Shown here: piece after piece, positions 46,574 through 55,636 of the stretch | Position numbering within the stretch: position 1 is the stretch's first letter | Layout: each line of letters opens with the position of its first letter | Assembly (NCBI RefSeq): GCF_030551755.1 | Contig: NZ_JAUPEC010000006.1 | Location: 124,001-188,000 of the forward strand | Reading direction: 5' to 3' | From: Pseudocolwellia sp. AS88 | GTDB lineage: Bacteria > Pseudomonadota > Gammaproteobacteria > Enterobacterales > Alteromonadaceae | Length of the DNA stretch: 64,000 bases | Translations under genes and position numbers: made by a program | Notes under the pieces: generated by a model | What the model was told of the DNA's origin: nothing | What the model saw: only the letters and a program-made list of their open reading frames with translations | Databases searched by the model: none

Positions 46574-48105
46574 TATAACTTCTCCGCTGCTAATTTTTGG
46601 CTAAGAGTATTTTTCATGATGTTTTTGATATTGCTTTCTGGTGAGTACAACTCATCAATAGCTTCTGAATATGCTTTGCTTAATGCAGGTTGCTCAATTA
46701 AATCAGCAAATAAGCTGTTAATTCTTAAGAAAGCAAGTTTGTCTTCAGTTGTTTTATGAGCGTACTCAGCAAGTTCGTCGTGTATTGCATCTTGAATATC
46801 TAAAGTTTCTAATGCTTGGTTAACTTGTTTATCGCTGTATAAACACCAAGTAGCTATAACTAAAGTGGCTAATGAGCAATCACGACCAACCGCTAAGTTT
46901 TCGTTTATAGTTGCTATTAAAAACTTAGGTAATTTAGCTGAACTTTCAGAACAAATACGCGCTAGGCTGTCTTTAATGTTTGGATTTGAAAAGCGTTCAA
47001 TTAATGTATCTTTGTATTCTTCTAAATCAATACCATCTAATTCATCAAGTAATGGTGTAACTTCTAAGTCCATAAAAGCACGTAGATATTCAGCAAAGTC
47101 TTTGTCTGATACTGTTTCATCAATAGTTGCATAACCATGAATTGAACCTAGTAAGCCTAAAACTGAGTGACCAGCATTTAATAAGCGTATTTTCATCTTC
47201 TCAAATGGTGTTACGTCTGTTACAAATTGTGCACCTGTTAAATCCCAGTTAGGACGACCATCACTGAAATTATCTTCAATTACCCATTGTGAGAATGATT
47301 CACAAGTAATTGGCCATTCGTCCGTTAAACCAAAAGTTTCAGCAACGTATTCTATGTCGGCTTTTGTTGTTACCGGTGTGATGCGATCTACCATAGCATT
47401 TGGAAACTCAACATGGTTTTTAATCCATTGGCTTAACTCAGGATCTTGTTGTTGAGTAAAAGTAAGTAGCATTTTACGGGTTACTGCACCATTGTGTTGA
47501 ATGTTGTCGCAAGACTGAACAGTGAAAGCTCGTTTACCTTGGCTTTTACGTATTTGTAATGCTGCTGCTATATAACCAAATGCGGTTGTAGGGTCATCTG
47601 GATTTGCAATGTCGTGTTTTATACTTTCATTATCTAAATCTAAATCACCTGTAATAGGGTTTAAGTTGTAACCACCCTCAGTAATCGTTAATGAAACAAC
47701 TTTAGTGTCGCTATGAGCTAGCTTATCTATAACAGCTTGTTTGCTATCTGGAGCGAATAAAAAGTCGATCATCGAACCAATAACTTTATTATCTATTTGA
47801 CCGTTAGGATGACGTACCACTAAAGAATATAAGTAGTCTTGTTTAACTAAAATATCACGTAAGCCGCGATTGTTTTCTAATAAACCTACACCACAAATTC
47901 CCCATTGTTCAGAACCTGGAGTTTTCAATAATTCATTAATATATACCGCTTGGTGTGCACGGTGAAAACCGCCCACGCCTATATGAACAATACCAGCTTT
48001 AAGCTTAGTTCGATCATAAGTTGGAATATCAATATGGCTAGGTAAATTAGCCAATGTTAATTGGTTTAACGAACTGCTTTGTGTTTCATTTAGTGGATTA
48101 GTCAT
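46573..48105 (-). CDS. Mannitol 2-dehydrogenase family protein
   Basis: This 510-residue protein belongs to the long-chain mannitol dehydrogenase family. Visible are VHIGVGGFHRAHQAVYINEL (NAD site), the catalytic Lys region NAMVDRITPVTTKADIEY, WVIEDNF and KMRLLNAGHSVLGLLGSIHGY. It oxidises mannitol, or a related hexitol, to fructose. UxuB-type fructuronate reductases share the fold, but the neighbouring fructokinase and the separate uxuB gene at 61.8 kb favour a polyol substrate. Confidence 0.87.
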   Translation of the reverse strand: MTNPLNETQSSSLNQLTLANLPSHIDIPTYDRTKLKAGIVHIGVGGFHRAHQAVYINELLKTPGSEQWGICGVGLLENNRGLRDILVKQDYLYSLVVRHPNGQIDNKVIGSMIDFLFAPDSKQAVIDKLAHSDTKVVSLTITEGGYNLNPITGDLDLDNESIKHDIANPDDPTTAFGYIAAALQIRKSQGKRAFTVQSCDNIQHNGAVTRKMLLTFTQQQDPELSQWIKNHVEFPNAMVDRITPVTTKADIEYVAETFGLTDEWPITCESFSQWVIEDNFSDGRPNWDLTGAQFVTDVTPFEKMKIRLLNAGHSVLGLLGSIHGYATIDETVSDKDFAEYLRAFMDLEVTPLLDELDGIDLEEYKDTLIERFSNPNIKDSLARICSESSAKLPKFLIATINENLAVGRDCSLATLVIATWCLYSDKQVNQALETLDIQDAIHDELAEYAHKTTEDKLAFLRINSLFADLIEQPALSKAYSEAIDELYSPESNIKNIMKNTLSQKLAAEKL

Positions 48106-48189
48106 GTGTTTGGCCTTACTTAATAGGATTAAACCTAAAAATAAATCTGAGTAACTTTAATTTTGCTACTCAATTTTGTTATGTTAAAC

Positions 48190-48209
48190 ACAACACACTG
48201 GCGTGTTGT
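48190..48209 (-). terminator. Hairpin between the permease and the dehydrogenase gene
   Basis: ACAACAC and GTGTTGT form a 7-bp stem in the 155-bp gap. No long T-run follows in either direction. It may attenuate or protect the message within the operon rather than end it. Confidence 0.45.
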
Positions 48210-48260
48210 AAGTTAGCTAAATCGCTAATGTGTGCGTATTTTATTGTTTAATTTACTTGG

Positions 48261-49976
48261 TTAGTTATTTAGTGCTTTTTGACGCTTAAGAGACATATAA
48301 GCACTAGCAAAGTAAACGATAGTAAAAATGAAACAGTAATGTTCAAACTGCACTTTGTTGGCGTCGTAAATGTCCATGGTTGAACTGAAGAACATAACTT
48401 GAGTAGCAAATGCAGCAATTATTAATAAAGAAACTGTAGATACAGTGTTTAATATTTTGCTGATTAAGCTTGTATCTTCAACAAAAGGTGTATCGTTAAT
48501 TGCTTGTTCAGTTTGGTAAGCAATAATTTGTTTTTGCTCAAGGTTTTCAGCAGCTACTTCTTTTGTATAGTCTTTATCTGCACCGTATTTTTTAGCTAAC
48601 ACAGTGTATACAACAATACTGAAGATCCATGTAGGAATGAACAAGTAGTAGAAAGACATAACATCTAAAATATTTAAACCAAAACCGAAAACTAAAGCTA
48701 ATGCCCAAGTCGCGATAGCAGGCACACTGCGTGATATGTTTTGATATTTAGCCCAGTAACGTGTTAAACCAATTTTTGGAAATAACACGTGCTCAGCAAA
48801 TACGATACCGCCAACAGGTACAACTAATAAACCAGCGTACGTTAGTAGTGGTAACATTTGAGAGAATACAAATGGGAAACATGCAATAACTACAGTAACA
48901 ACACCTACAATAAGCGTTGTTTTTTCACGAGATTGATTAACGAAAATAGACTGTGCCGCTAAACCTGCACGGTATAAATTAGCGTTAGCTGTTGTCCAAC
49001 CAGCGATTATGATAATAACAAAACCTGTTAAACCTAATGCGTGGTAGGCAACATCACCTGGATCTAATGAGGTTATAGTGGTTTTAAGTAATACTGCAGC
49101 ACCTGCACCCATAATACCTGCAGATATCCATGCTAAGTAGTGTCCAAAGAACATACCAACACCAGAAAATAAACCGTAACTTTTACGTTTAGCAAAACGG
49201 AATATGGCCATATCGATCAAACCGAAATGCGTAATAGAGTTAGCTGCCCATGCAAAACCAATAACTTCAAGTAGACCTATGCCTTCTTCACCATCACCGG
49301 TAAAGCCTGTCCAAATAGAACTGTCGCCTATGGTCATAAAGTCAGCCCAACCTGTAAGTGTTGTTGTACCTAATACATGATTAGATAGAGCAGGGAATAA
49401 GCTAAAAGAACCTGCGATAAAGATAACAAATAACCAAGGAGCACATATTTTAGAGAAGTCAGCAACAGTTGAGAAACCATACATAGCAACAAACACAACA
49501 ATAGAGCCTACTGCTAAAACGATAGCCACAAACCAAAAGCTGCTTGGGTACCAGTTTAATTGTGCTGGTATATCAAATAAAAACCTTACAGCTGTGGAGG
49601 ATACAGTGATCATCGCTGCGGATATTACTGAGAAGATAACGACGTTTGCCCAGTTATAAAGCTTGGTCATTGAATTACCTGCAATTTTATTTAGGTAATT
49701 GTATAAACTTAAACGGGTTTCAACAGCGATCGGCGCTGTTAATAACCACCAAGACATCATTGCTAATAAGTTACCGATTAATAAACCGAGTAAAATATCT
49801 TTTGTTGCAGCACCCAATGCGACAAAAGTTGCTCCGATCACAAATTCAGTTGCAGCTACATGCTCTCCAGCATATAAACCTGCGAAATGTTTCCAGCCGT
49901 GCAATTTGTTCTTTGCAACTGGCATTTGTTCCTCATTTACTTGACTAAATGAGTTCTCGTTATGAGTATTGGCCAT
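48261..49976 (-). CDS. NCS1-family (cytosine/purine permease-like) transporter, probable polyol uptake
   Basis: This 571-residue protein has about twelve transmembrane helices and the NCS1 pattern: GEHVAATEFVIGATFVALGA, LIGNLLAMMSWWLLTAPIAV, FAWAANSITHFGL and TTANANLYRAGLAAQS. The known substrates of the family are nucleobases, hydantoins and some vitamins. Here it is encoded between a SorC-type regulator and genes for mannitol dehydrogenase and fructokinase, and no nucleobase gene is near, so it may carry a hexitol. This is inference; the helix pattern alone does not show the substrate. The C-terminal about 70 residues are a charged loop and two extra helices. Confidence 0.82.
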   Translation of the reverse strand: MANTHNENSFSQVNEEQMPVAKNKLHGWKHFAGLYAGEHVAATEFVIGATFVALGAATKDILLGLLIGNLLAMMSWWLLTAPIAVETRLSLYNYLNKIAGNSMTKLYNWANVVIFSVISAAMITVSSTAVRFLFDIPAQLNWYPSSFWFVAIVLAVGSIVVFVAMYGFSTVADFSKICAPWLFVIFIAGSFSLFPALSNHVLGTTTLTGWADFMTIGDSSIWTGFTGDGEEGIGLLEVIGFAWAANSITHFGLIDMAIFRFAKRKSYGLFSGVGMFFGHYLAWISAGIMGAGAAVLLKTTITSLDPGDVAYHALGLTGFVIIIIAGWTTANANLYRAGLAAQSIFVNQSREKTTLIVGVVTVVIACFPFVFSQMLPLLTYAGLLVVPVGGIVFAEHVLFPKIGLTRYWAKYQNISRSVPAIATWALALVFGFGLNILDVMSFYYLFIPTWIFSIVVYTVLAKKYGADKDYTKEVAAENLEQKQIIAYQTEQAINDTPFVEDTSLISKILNTVSTVSLLIIAAFATQVMFFSSTMDIYDANKVQFEHYCFIFTIVYFASAYMSLKRQKALNN

Positions 49977-50147
49977 TTTATCTTCCTTCTATCACGCTGC
50001 TAACAAACAGTGAGTGATATGTGATTTGAAATTTAAACGATTAACTACTGCTAATTAATGGTTTAATCTTTTTATTATAAATAGCGTTTCATCCAGTATT
50101 AAACTTAGAGTTTTAACTGTTTAAAACACTACCTGTTGGTTTTCTAA

Positions 50148-51104
50148 TTACAGTTTGAGTATCGCCTTAGCGGTATATTCGTTTGTAATTAAAGAATTGA
50201 TTAATTTACCTTTTAGTGCAGCATGCATGGCGGGAAGTTTTTCTGTACCAGCAGCAATACCATAAACAGGTTTACTTGCATTCACGGTTAAAGGTGAGCT
50301 AACTACGCGATCATTTGTTGAGTTACTCAGCAACTTACCATTTTGATCGTATAACCAACTGATGATTTCACCCTGAGCACCGTCATGTTTAACTGAATCA
50401 AGGTCTGACTCATTAATAAAACCATCAAGTAATAAAGGTGAGTTATCTGTGATTTGGCCAATGCCAACAAAGGTTGCGTCTGCTTGTTGGATCAAGCTGA
50501 AAATACTTTTTACTGGTTGAAGGCTGTGCAAAATATGTTTTTCTTCAACCGTTGATGCAATAACAGGAAGAGGCATCGGGAAGTGTTTGGCGTTAACGCG
50601 GTCTGCCATTGAAACTACAATATCAAATGCAGAAGCTGAACCATCAGTCATCATATTGCCTAACAGTGATACAATTTTGTGTTGTTGGCATTGCATGGTA
50701 GGTAACTCATCGATACAAGCTTTTAAAGCTCTACCTGTGCCAAAAGCTAATGTTTTTGGCGTTTCAGACTTCAAATAACGTTCTAGTATTGCTGCACCGC
50801 ATTGTGCAAGACCATGAGCTGACTCAGGCTCTGCTGGATCACTAGGTACTATTTCACATTCAAGTAAGCCAAATTTATCTTTTAACTGCTGGGCAAGTTC
50901 CATACATGAGGTAATAGGGTGATCTAAACGAACTTTAATTAAACCTTCACTTACAGCTAAAGCCACTAAACGTTGCGCGGATTGACGTGAAACCTCTAAC
51001 TTTTGAGCTATTTCGTCTTGCGTGTTTTTAGCAACATAATAAAGCCAAGCTGCGCGCGCGGCATCTTCTAAGCGTTTAAGCTCTGAATTTGATTTGTTGT
51101 TCAT
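50148..51104 (-). CDS. SorC-family transcriptional regulator of the polyol locus
   Basis: This 318-residue protein has an N-terminal HTH (about 12-55; AWLYYVAKNTQDEIAQKLEV, then SRQSAQRLVALAV) and a C-terminal sugar-phosphate-binding domain (about 60-318; TLAFGTGRALKACIDELP, GNMMTDGSASAFDI). SorC-type regulators respond to sugar or polyol phosphates. It is encoded in the same direction between the phosphatase and permease genes and is the likely local regulator. Confidence 0.9.
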   Translation of the reverse strand: MNNKSNSELKRLEDAARAAWLYYVAKNTQDEIAQKLEVSRQSAQRLVALAVSEGLIKVRLDHPITSCMELAQQLKDKFGLLECEIVPSDPAEPESAHGLAQCGAAILERYLKSETPKTLAFGTGRALKACIDELPTMQCQQHKIVSLLGNMMTDGSASAFDIVVSMADRVNAKHFPMPLPVIASTVEEKHILHSLQPVKSIFSLIQQADATFVGIGQITDNSPLLLDGFINESDLDSVKHDGAQGEIISWLYDQNGKLLSNSTNDRVVSSPLTVNASKPVYGIAAGTEKLPAMHAALKGKLINSLITNEYTAKAILKL

Positions 51105-51190
51105 CTAATTACCCGTTATGTAGTTAATTTATATTATTTTTATATTTTTTTTTGTATTACTTTTTTATATTTTTCTAACTATTTTTACCA

Positions 51191-51874
51191 CTAAGCTAAT
51201 TCTTTAGTACTTAATGTTGGTTGTAACTTTATAAAATCATTCCAGTGTTGCATAACAGCCACTTGCGGATACTTTTCTGAAACCGCATGAGTCGCATCAG
51301 ACATATGTAATCCACCTTTATAGTGGATAACTTGCATTCCAGCCGATATAGCCGCAGTAACACCTGCCATACTGTCTTCAATTACTAAACAATGCTCTGG
51401 TGATACCTTCATTGTATTTGCTGCATGTAAAAATAAATCAGGAGCTGGTTTGCCATTTTTAACTTCTGAGGCTGTAAAAACAGTACCTTCGAAATATGAT
51501 GTTAAATCAACAATGCTCAATGCTTTTTCAGTGCGTTGAGGACTACTACTTGTTGCTAAACAAAATGGTACACTAAGCCCAGAAAGTACATTTTTTATAC
51601 CTGCAGTTGTTTGTAACTCACTGTCAAACTGTTCCAGTAATGCAGTTCGGTAGTCATTTTCAAACGTGTCTTGTAGCTTTACATTAAATGCTTGGTATAT
51701 TTTTTCTTTTACTGTGCTAAAACTACAACCTAAAAAATGCTGTTGAATATAGTCAATATCTATATTTATACCTATTATTGCTAGCTTATCGATTAACACA
51801 TTTGCGCTAATTATTTCGCTATCAATTAATACACCGTCGCAGTCAAAAATTATTAATTCAATTGGTTTACTCAT
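51191..51874 (-). CDS. HAD-family phosphatase (beta-phosphoglucomutase-like)
   Basis: This 227-residue protein has HAD motif I in IFDCDGVLID, the motif II Ser/Thr in CLATSSSPQ, the Lys in NGKPAPDLF and motif III in VIEDSMAGVTAA. Alone it could dephosphorylate a sugar or polyol phosphate. It is first in the minus-strand run with the SorC regulator and the mannitol genes; possible roles are removing mannitol-1-phosphate or an inhibitory sugar phosphate. Confidence 0.85.
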   Translation of the reverse strand: MSKPIELIIFDCDGVLIDSEIISANVLIDKLAIIGINIDIDYIQQHFLGCSFSTVKEKIYQAFNVKLQDTFENDYRTALLEQFDSELQTTAGIKNVLSGLSVPFCLATSSSPQRTEKALSIVDLTSYFEGTVFTASEVKNGKPAPDLFLHAANTMKVSPEHCLVIEDSMAGVTAAISAGMQVIHYKGGLHMSDATHAVSEKYPQVAVMQHWNDFIKLQPTLSTKELA

Positions 51875-52850
51875 TTATTTACCTTTAAGGGCTGTTTTAA
51901 TTTAATTAAGCATAGATTAATTATGTAACACTGAATACTATGTATAAATACAATTAAGCCTTAACTTGGTTTGTTTGATTTCATCATTAGTATGTTTAAA
52001 GAAATCTTCTTAGTTAATACTCAGGTAAAACCAGCCAAATGAGCTTTTGCTAACCGTGTGGGCATAAGCCCTCTTTTTGGGCATAATCCCACCAAGGGGA
52101 GAGAATGTCAATCATTGAAGAGGTGTTTTTTAAATGAAACATAACTTTTCTTGCATGCCTACTGTATATAATTCAATTTTTTCAATGCTTTATGGTTTGT
52201 TTCTTTTGAAATAAGTAGATAGTGTCCCTAATGACTATTCAAATTACTGATAGTGTTATTATTTCATTTCTTGTGTTTTTATATTCTGTATATTACTTAT
52301 AGCTATATGATAATCATAACTTTTTTAAACCTCTTACTAACTAAAAGACGCATTTATAATGACGATCTAGTTATTAATTTTGAATGCTAAATTTAGGTAT
52401 TATTTTTAATATTTTTTTAATATTTATTGAAAAGTTATGATGGAGTAGGTAGTTGCTTGTCAAATCAGATGATCTTGAACGTGTATTATTTAACCTCAGC
52501 TCAGGATGATGAATTTAATTACTTATTGATTTATTTAAATATCGCTGAGCTTTATTTAGATTAAAAACACAAAAAGACTTAATTCTCTCATCAATGATGA
52601 AATTTATTTGATTATCAAAGCATTTTTATAAACCAATAACTGGTTATTGGGCGTAAAAAATACAGTTTGTTATTACTGATAAAAACAAATAGCTACATTC
52701 ATGTTGGCAACGTAGATAGATATTTAAATAGCATTATTTAGGATAGTTTATTATTGAAAAGAAAAAACCAGCCGAAGCTGGTTTTTTTAGTGACATAGAA
52801 TTATTTCTAGTAAAACAAATTGAAAACAATAACGTCTGCTAAAAATAATG
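51875..52850. other. 976-bp AT-rich gap with a structured leader-like element
   Basis: No conserved gene is seen. The only GC-rich part is a two-stage hairpin at 52058-52092: GTGGG pairs with CCCAC outside, GCCC pairs with GGGC inside. A strong ribosome-site-like AAGGGGAGAG and an ATG at 52105 follow. This opens a 10-codon frame (52105-52137) whose stop overlaps the ATG of a 26-codon frame (52134-52214). A further 23-codon hydrophobic frame starts at 52231. Their reality is unproven. The right end holds the terminator at 52763-52788. Confidence 0.35.
52763..52788. terminator. Bidirectional terminator after the DUF3718 gene
   Basis: AAACCAGC and GCTGGTTT form the stem, with A-run on the left and T-run on the right. 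It lies 63 bp beyond the DUF3718 stop codon. Confidence 0.88.
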
Positions 52851-53210
52851 TTAGCTGCTAACGCGTTGGTTAGCTGCTTCTAATAGTGGTTGCGATCCGG
52901 ATTGCATAAGAGCTAAGTTCTCTGAAACAACTCTCTTTGGTAATTTACTAATCATCAATGAGCCTGTTTCAACAGAGCCTTGCGCTGCTGCAAACACCAA
53001 CAGGTTTTTACCATTACATTCAATACCACCAAAAATACTACGTATTTTTAGTTTATTAGTCTTTAAAAAAGAACGCATGCGCTTCTTGTCATCAGCGGCC
53101 ACATATTCACAAACGCTTTGAGCGATGTTAACAGCTTGAGCTTTAGGTGTTGTTACAACAGACGTTAATGTTAAAGCAGTAATAGTAGAAACTAGTAATA
53201 ATTTTTTCAT
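52851..53210 (-). CDS. DUF3718 secreted protein
   Basis: This 119-residue protein has a signal peptide (about 1-26, ending KAQA) and the DUF3718 pattern: VCEYVAADDKKRMRSFL, KLKIRSIFGGIECNGKNLL, then GSLMISKLPK. Two Cys (one in CEYV, one in ECNG) probably form a disulfide. The function is not known. A c-di-GMP-I-like riboswitch lies in its leader, so it may serve a biofilm or surface state. Confidence 0.82.
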   Translation of the reverse strand: MKKLLLVSTITALTLTSVVTTPKAQAVNIAQSVCEYVAADDKKRMRSFLKTNKLKIRSIFGGIECNGKNLLVFAAAQGSVETGSLMISKLPKRVVSENLALMQSGSQPLLEAANQRVSS

Positions 53211-53240
53211 TTTAATAACCTTTTAATTTATGAGTTAGTA

Positions 53241-53356
53241 AAAGAAAAAACCACGGGATGTACCTAATAGTTCGGTAACTCCGCTGTCATAGATTTACGA
53301 AATGTAAATCCTTAGACCGGTGGTTTTGCGTAACACGTTTTCGCGTGTCTTGCCTT
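53241..53356 (-). promoter_or_regulatory. Probable cyclic di-GMP-I (GEMM) riboswitch upstream of the DUF3718 gene
   Basis: On the minus strand the leader reads GCAAGACACGCGAAAACGTG, then ACGCAAAACCACCGGTCTAA, a variable hairpin (GATTTAC/GTAAATC) and GACAGCGGAGTTACCGAA. The order of a GAAA-capped stem, ACGCAAA, CCACCGGTCTAAGG, hairpin and AGCGGRGTTACCG is the GEMM-I pattern. Downstream, CCCGTGGTTTTTT (53257-53245) can pair through GTGGTTTT with aptamer segment AAAACCAC (53327-53320), followed by a T-run, so a terminator-type switch is plausible. The ATG is 35 nt beyond. The remaining gap (53357-53766) shows no gene and should hold the thiolase promoter. Confidence 0.82.
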
Positions 53357-53766
53357 TTCTTTGTCAAGATTAATTATTACTAAATATGTCAATAAAAGCA
53401 AGCGTATTTACTATTCAAATGAAATAAACTGTAGATATATCAGTTCGTTAATTGAATTTCAAAGTTAACATTGTGTTAATTTTTTTAAGGGTTGGATTCG
53501 TTTTTTTTATGAAAGCTATACTTTAAGCTTGTTCAAGAGCAGGTAGGAATATATTTAAATGTTATATAATTGTTACATATAAAAAAGCATTATTTATTAA
53601 GTGGTAGCAGTTATTTTTAAAAATACAATATTTTTATATTTAAATTATTCTAATAAATCAGTCTAATGATAAAAAATATTTAATAATGCATAGAAATTTT
53701 AAAATACTCTCCTCACACAAGTTCTATAAAATAAACATTAATACAAATAAAATATGAGGGTTCCAC

Positions 53767-54951
53767 ATGTCTGATGAAAATTGTGTAGTAATAGTATCCG
53801 CGGTTAGAACACCTATGGGAGGTTTTCAAGGAGGATTATCTACTATTGAATCTCCTCAACTGGGAGCTACAGCGATCGGTGGTGCTCTTAAAAAGGCTAA
53901 TTTAGCTGATGACCAAATTGATGAAGTTATTATGGGCTGTGTTTTACCAGCAGGTCTAAAACAGGCTCCTGCTCGTCAAGCTGCTATAGGTGCAGGCCTA
54001 AGCTTATCTACAGTATGTACAACAATTAATAAAGTTTGTGGATCTGGGATGAAAGCTGCGATGCAAGCTCATGATGCAATTATTGCTGGGTCAATTAATG
54101 TTGCTATTGCTGGTGGTATGGAAAGTATGAGTAATGCGCCATATATGCTACCTAAAGCAAGAGCAGGCATGCGTATGGGGCATGGCCAAGTTGTTGACCA
54201 TATGATGTTAGATGGTTTAGAGAATGCTTATGATGGTATTTCAATGGGCTGTTTTGCTCAAGCTACTGCCGATGAAGCTAATTTTAGCCGTGAAGAAATG
54301 GACGCATTCGCTATTCGATCTTTAACACGTGCTAACGCAGCGATTGACTCTGGTGCATTTAAGTCTGAAATTACGCCTGTCACTATTAGTACGCGTAAAG
54401 GTGATGTAATTTTTGATACCGATGAACAACCAGGTAATGCGCGTCCAGATAAAATACCTTCTCTTCGTCCAGCCTTTAAGAAAGACGGAACCATCACTGC
54501 CGCAAACTCTAGCTCTATATCAGATGGTGCTGCCGCACTTGTACTAATGAAAAAGTCTGAAGCAGAAGTTCGTGGTTTAACTCCATTATGTAAAATTGTT
54601 GCACATGCTACGCATGCACAAAAGCCTGAAGATTTTACTGTCGCGCCTGTAGGTGCTATGCAAAAGGTATTAAACAAAGCAGGCTGGACTACTGAAGATG
54701 TCGACTTATTCGAAATTAATGAAGCTTTTGCAATGGTAACTATGCTTGCTCTTAAGGAACTTTCTTTAGATGCAGAAAAAGTAAACGTTAATGGAGGTGC
54801 TTGTGCTTTAGGTCATCCTTTAGGCGCGAGTGGAGCCCGAATTATGGTAACGTTAATTCATGCGTTGAAAAATAAAGGTTTAACTAAAGGTGTTGCAGCG
54901 TTATGTATTGGTGGTGGTGAAGCTACTGCTATTGCACTAGAGATGTTATAA
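53767..54951 (+). CDS. atoB: Acetyl-CoA C-acetyltransferase (thiolase)
   Basis: This 394-residue thiolase has the active Cys in NKVCGSGMKA, NEAFAMV, the His in GGACALGHPLGASGA and the second Cys in CIGGGEATA. It condenses or splits acetoacetyl-CoA. It stands alone, so a role in ketone-body or branched-chain breakdown or PHA is open. Confidence 0.93.
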   Translation: MSDENCVVIVSAVRTPMGGFQGGLSTIESPQLGATAIGGALKKANLADDQIDEVIMGCVLPAGLKQAPARQAAIGAGLSLSTVCTTINKVCGSGMKAAMQAHDAIIAGSINVAIAGGMESMSNAPYMLPKARAGMRMGHGQVVDHMMLDGLENAYDGISMGCFAQATADEANFSREEMDAFAIRSLTRANAAIDSGAFKSEITPVTISTRKGDVIFDTDEQPGNARPDKIPSLRPAFKKDGTITAANSSSISDGAAALVLMKKSEAEVRGLTPLCKIVAHATHAQKPEDFTVAPVGAMQKVLNKAGWTTEDVDLFEINEAFAMVTMLALKELSLDAEKVNVNGGACALGHPLGASGARIMVTLIHALKNKGLTKGVAALCIGGGEATAIALEML

Positions 54952-54981
54952 CTTCTACATAAATATAAATATGTGATTTTT

Positions 54982-55015
54982 AAGCCTATGGTTTTCTTAA
55001 CCATAGGCTTTTTAG
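54982..55015 (+). terminator. Rho-independent terminator after the thiolase gene
   Basis: AAGCCTATGGTT (54982-54993) and AACCATAGGCTT (54999-55010) form a 12-bp stem with a T-run. Confidence 0.92.
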
Positions 55016-55636
55016 GTTTTTGGGTATAAACTTTATGCCGTATTATTAGTAATCATTTTGTCCATCATAATTTGATACAGATAAAAGCGTGATAAAACTT
55101 ATTTCCTGTTATATAAACAACAAATTATGAGTTGTAGAGTTGTTTGTTCATCTTTAAATGATGTAGATGTTTAGATTGCAAACTATTGTATTTAAAATGG
55201 GTTAAATCGAGTCTGAACTTTGTATAATATGATTTTATGGCAAGCGCACACATACATTATGATATTCACTTAACGAAAATACTTATTTACATATAACTAT
55301 TGCTAAATCACATACTCTACCTTTTGGTACGCATCAAACATCTCGCTGCTGTTTTTACCAAAAGTTCAACATCTTCTGAGTTATATGAACGTGCTATCAT
55401 TATCATAAGTTTTTGATATTTGTTTAGGTTCCTAGGTCGTTATTTTTACTTAATAAAAAATTTCAGCAGCTTATTAGGCAAACGTCCTTTTACTTAATGA
55501 ATATTTGTTGATGTAAAAATATGAATAAGCTAGATCTGCTAATAGCAGCTAGTCAACAATCGTAATTATTTCAGATAAGAAATATTTGGCTTACTACTTT
55601 CTCAAATTATCTAAAGGTTAATGGTATAAAATTGTT
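55016..55636. other. 621-bp gap before the ROK regulator gene
   Basis: No supported gene is present. A 29-codon minus-strand frame (55317-55406) has a protein-like sequence (SEDVELLVKTAARC) but no ribosome site, and may be a remnant. An inverted pair TTTTGGTA (55322-55329) and TACCAAAA (55357-55364) lies inside it. The right end should hold the promoter of the ROK gene. Confidence 0.3.

Noticed and set aside
46573-48105. A second fructuronate reductase (UxuB)
   Set aside because: The fold is shared, but coupling to fructokinase and a SorC regulator favours mannitol-type substrate; the uxuB gene is beside uxuA.
49646-49948. Plus-strand frames opposite the start of the NCS1 permease gene
   Set aside because: Two overlapping antisense frames with no ribosome site; the permease frame is certain.
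54258-54677. 139-codon frame antisense to the thiolase gene
   Set aside because: A long antisense frame is expected from codon bias opposite a conserved thiolase; no independent support.
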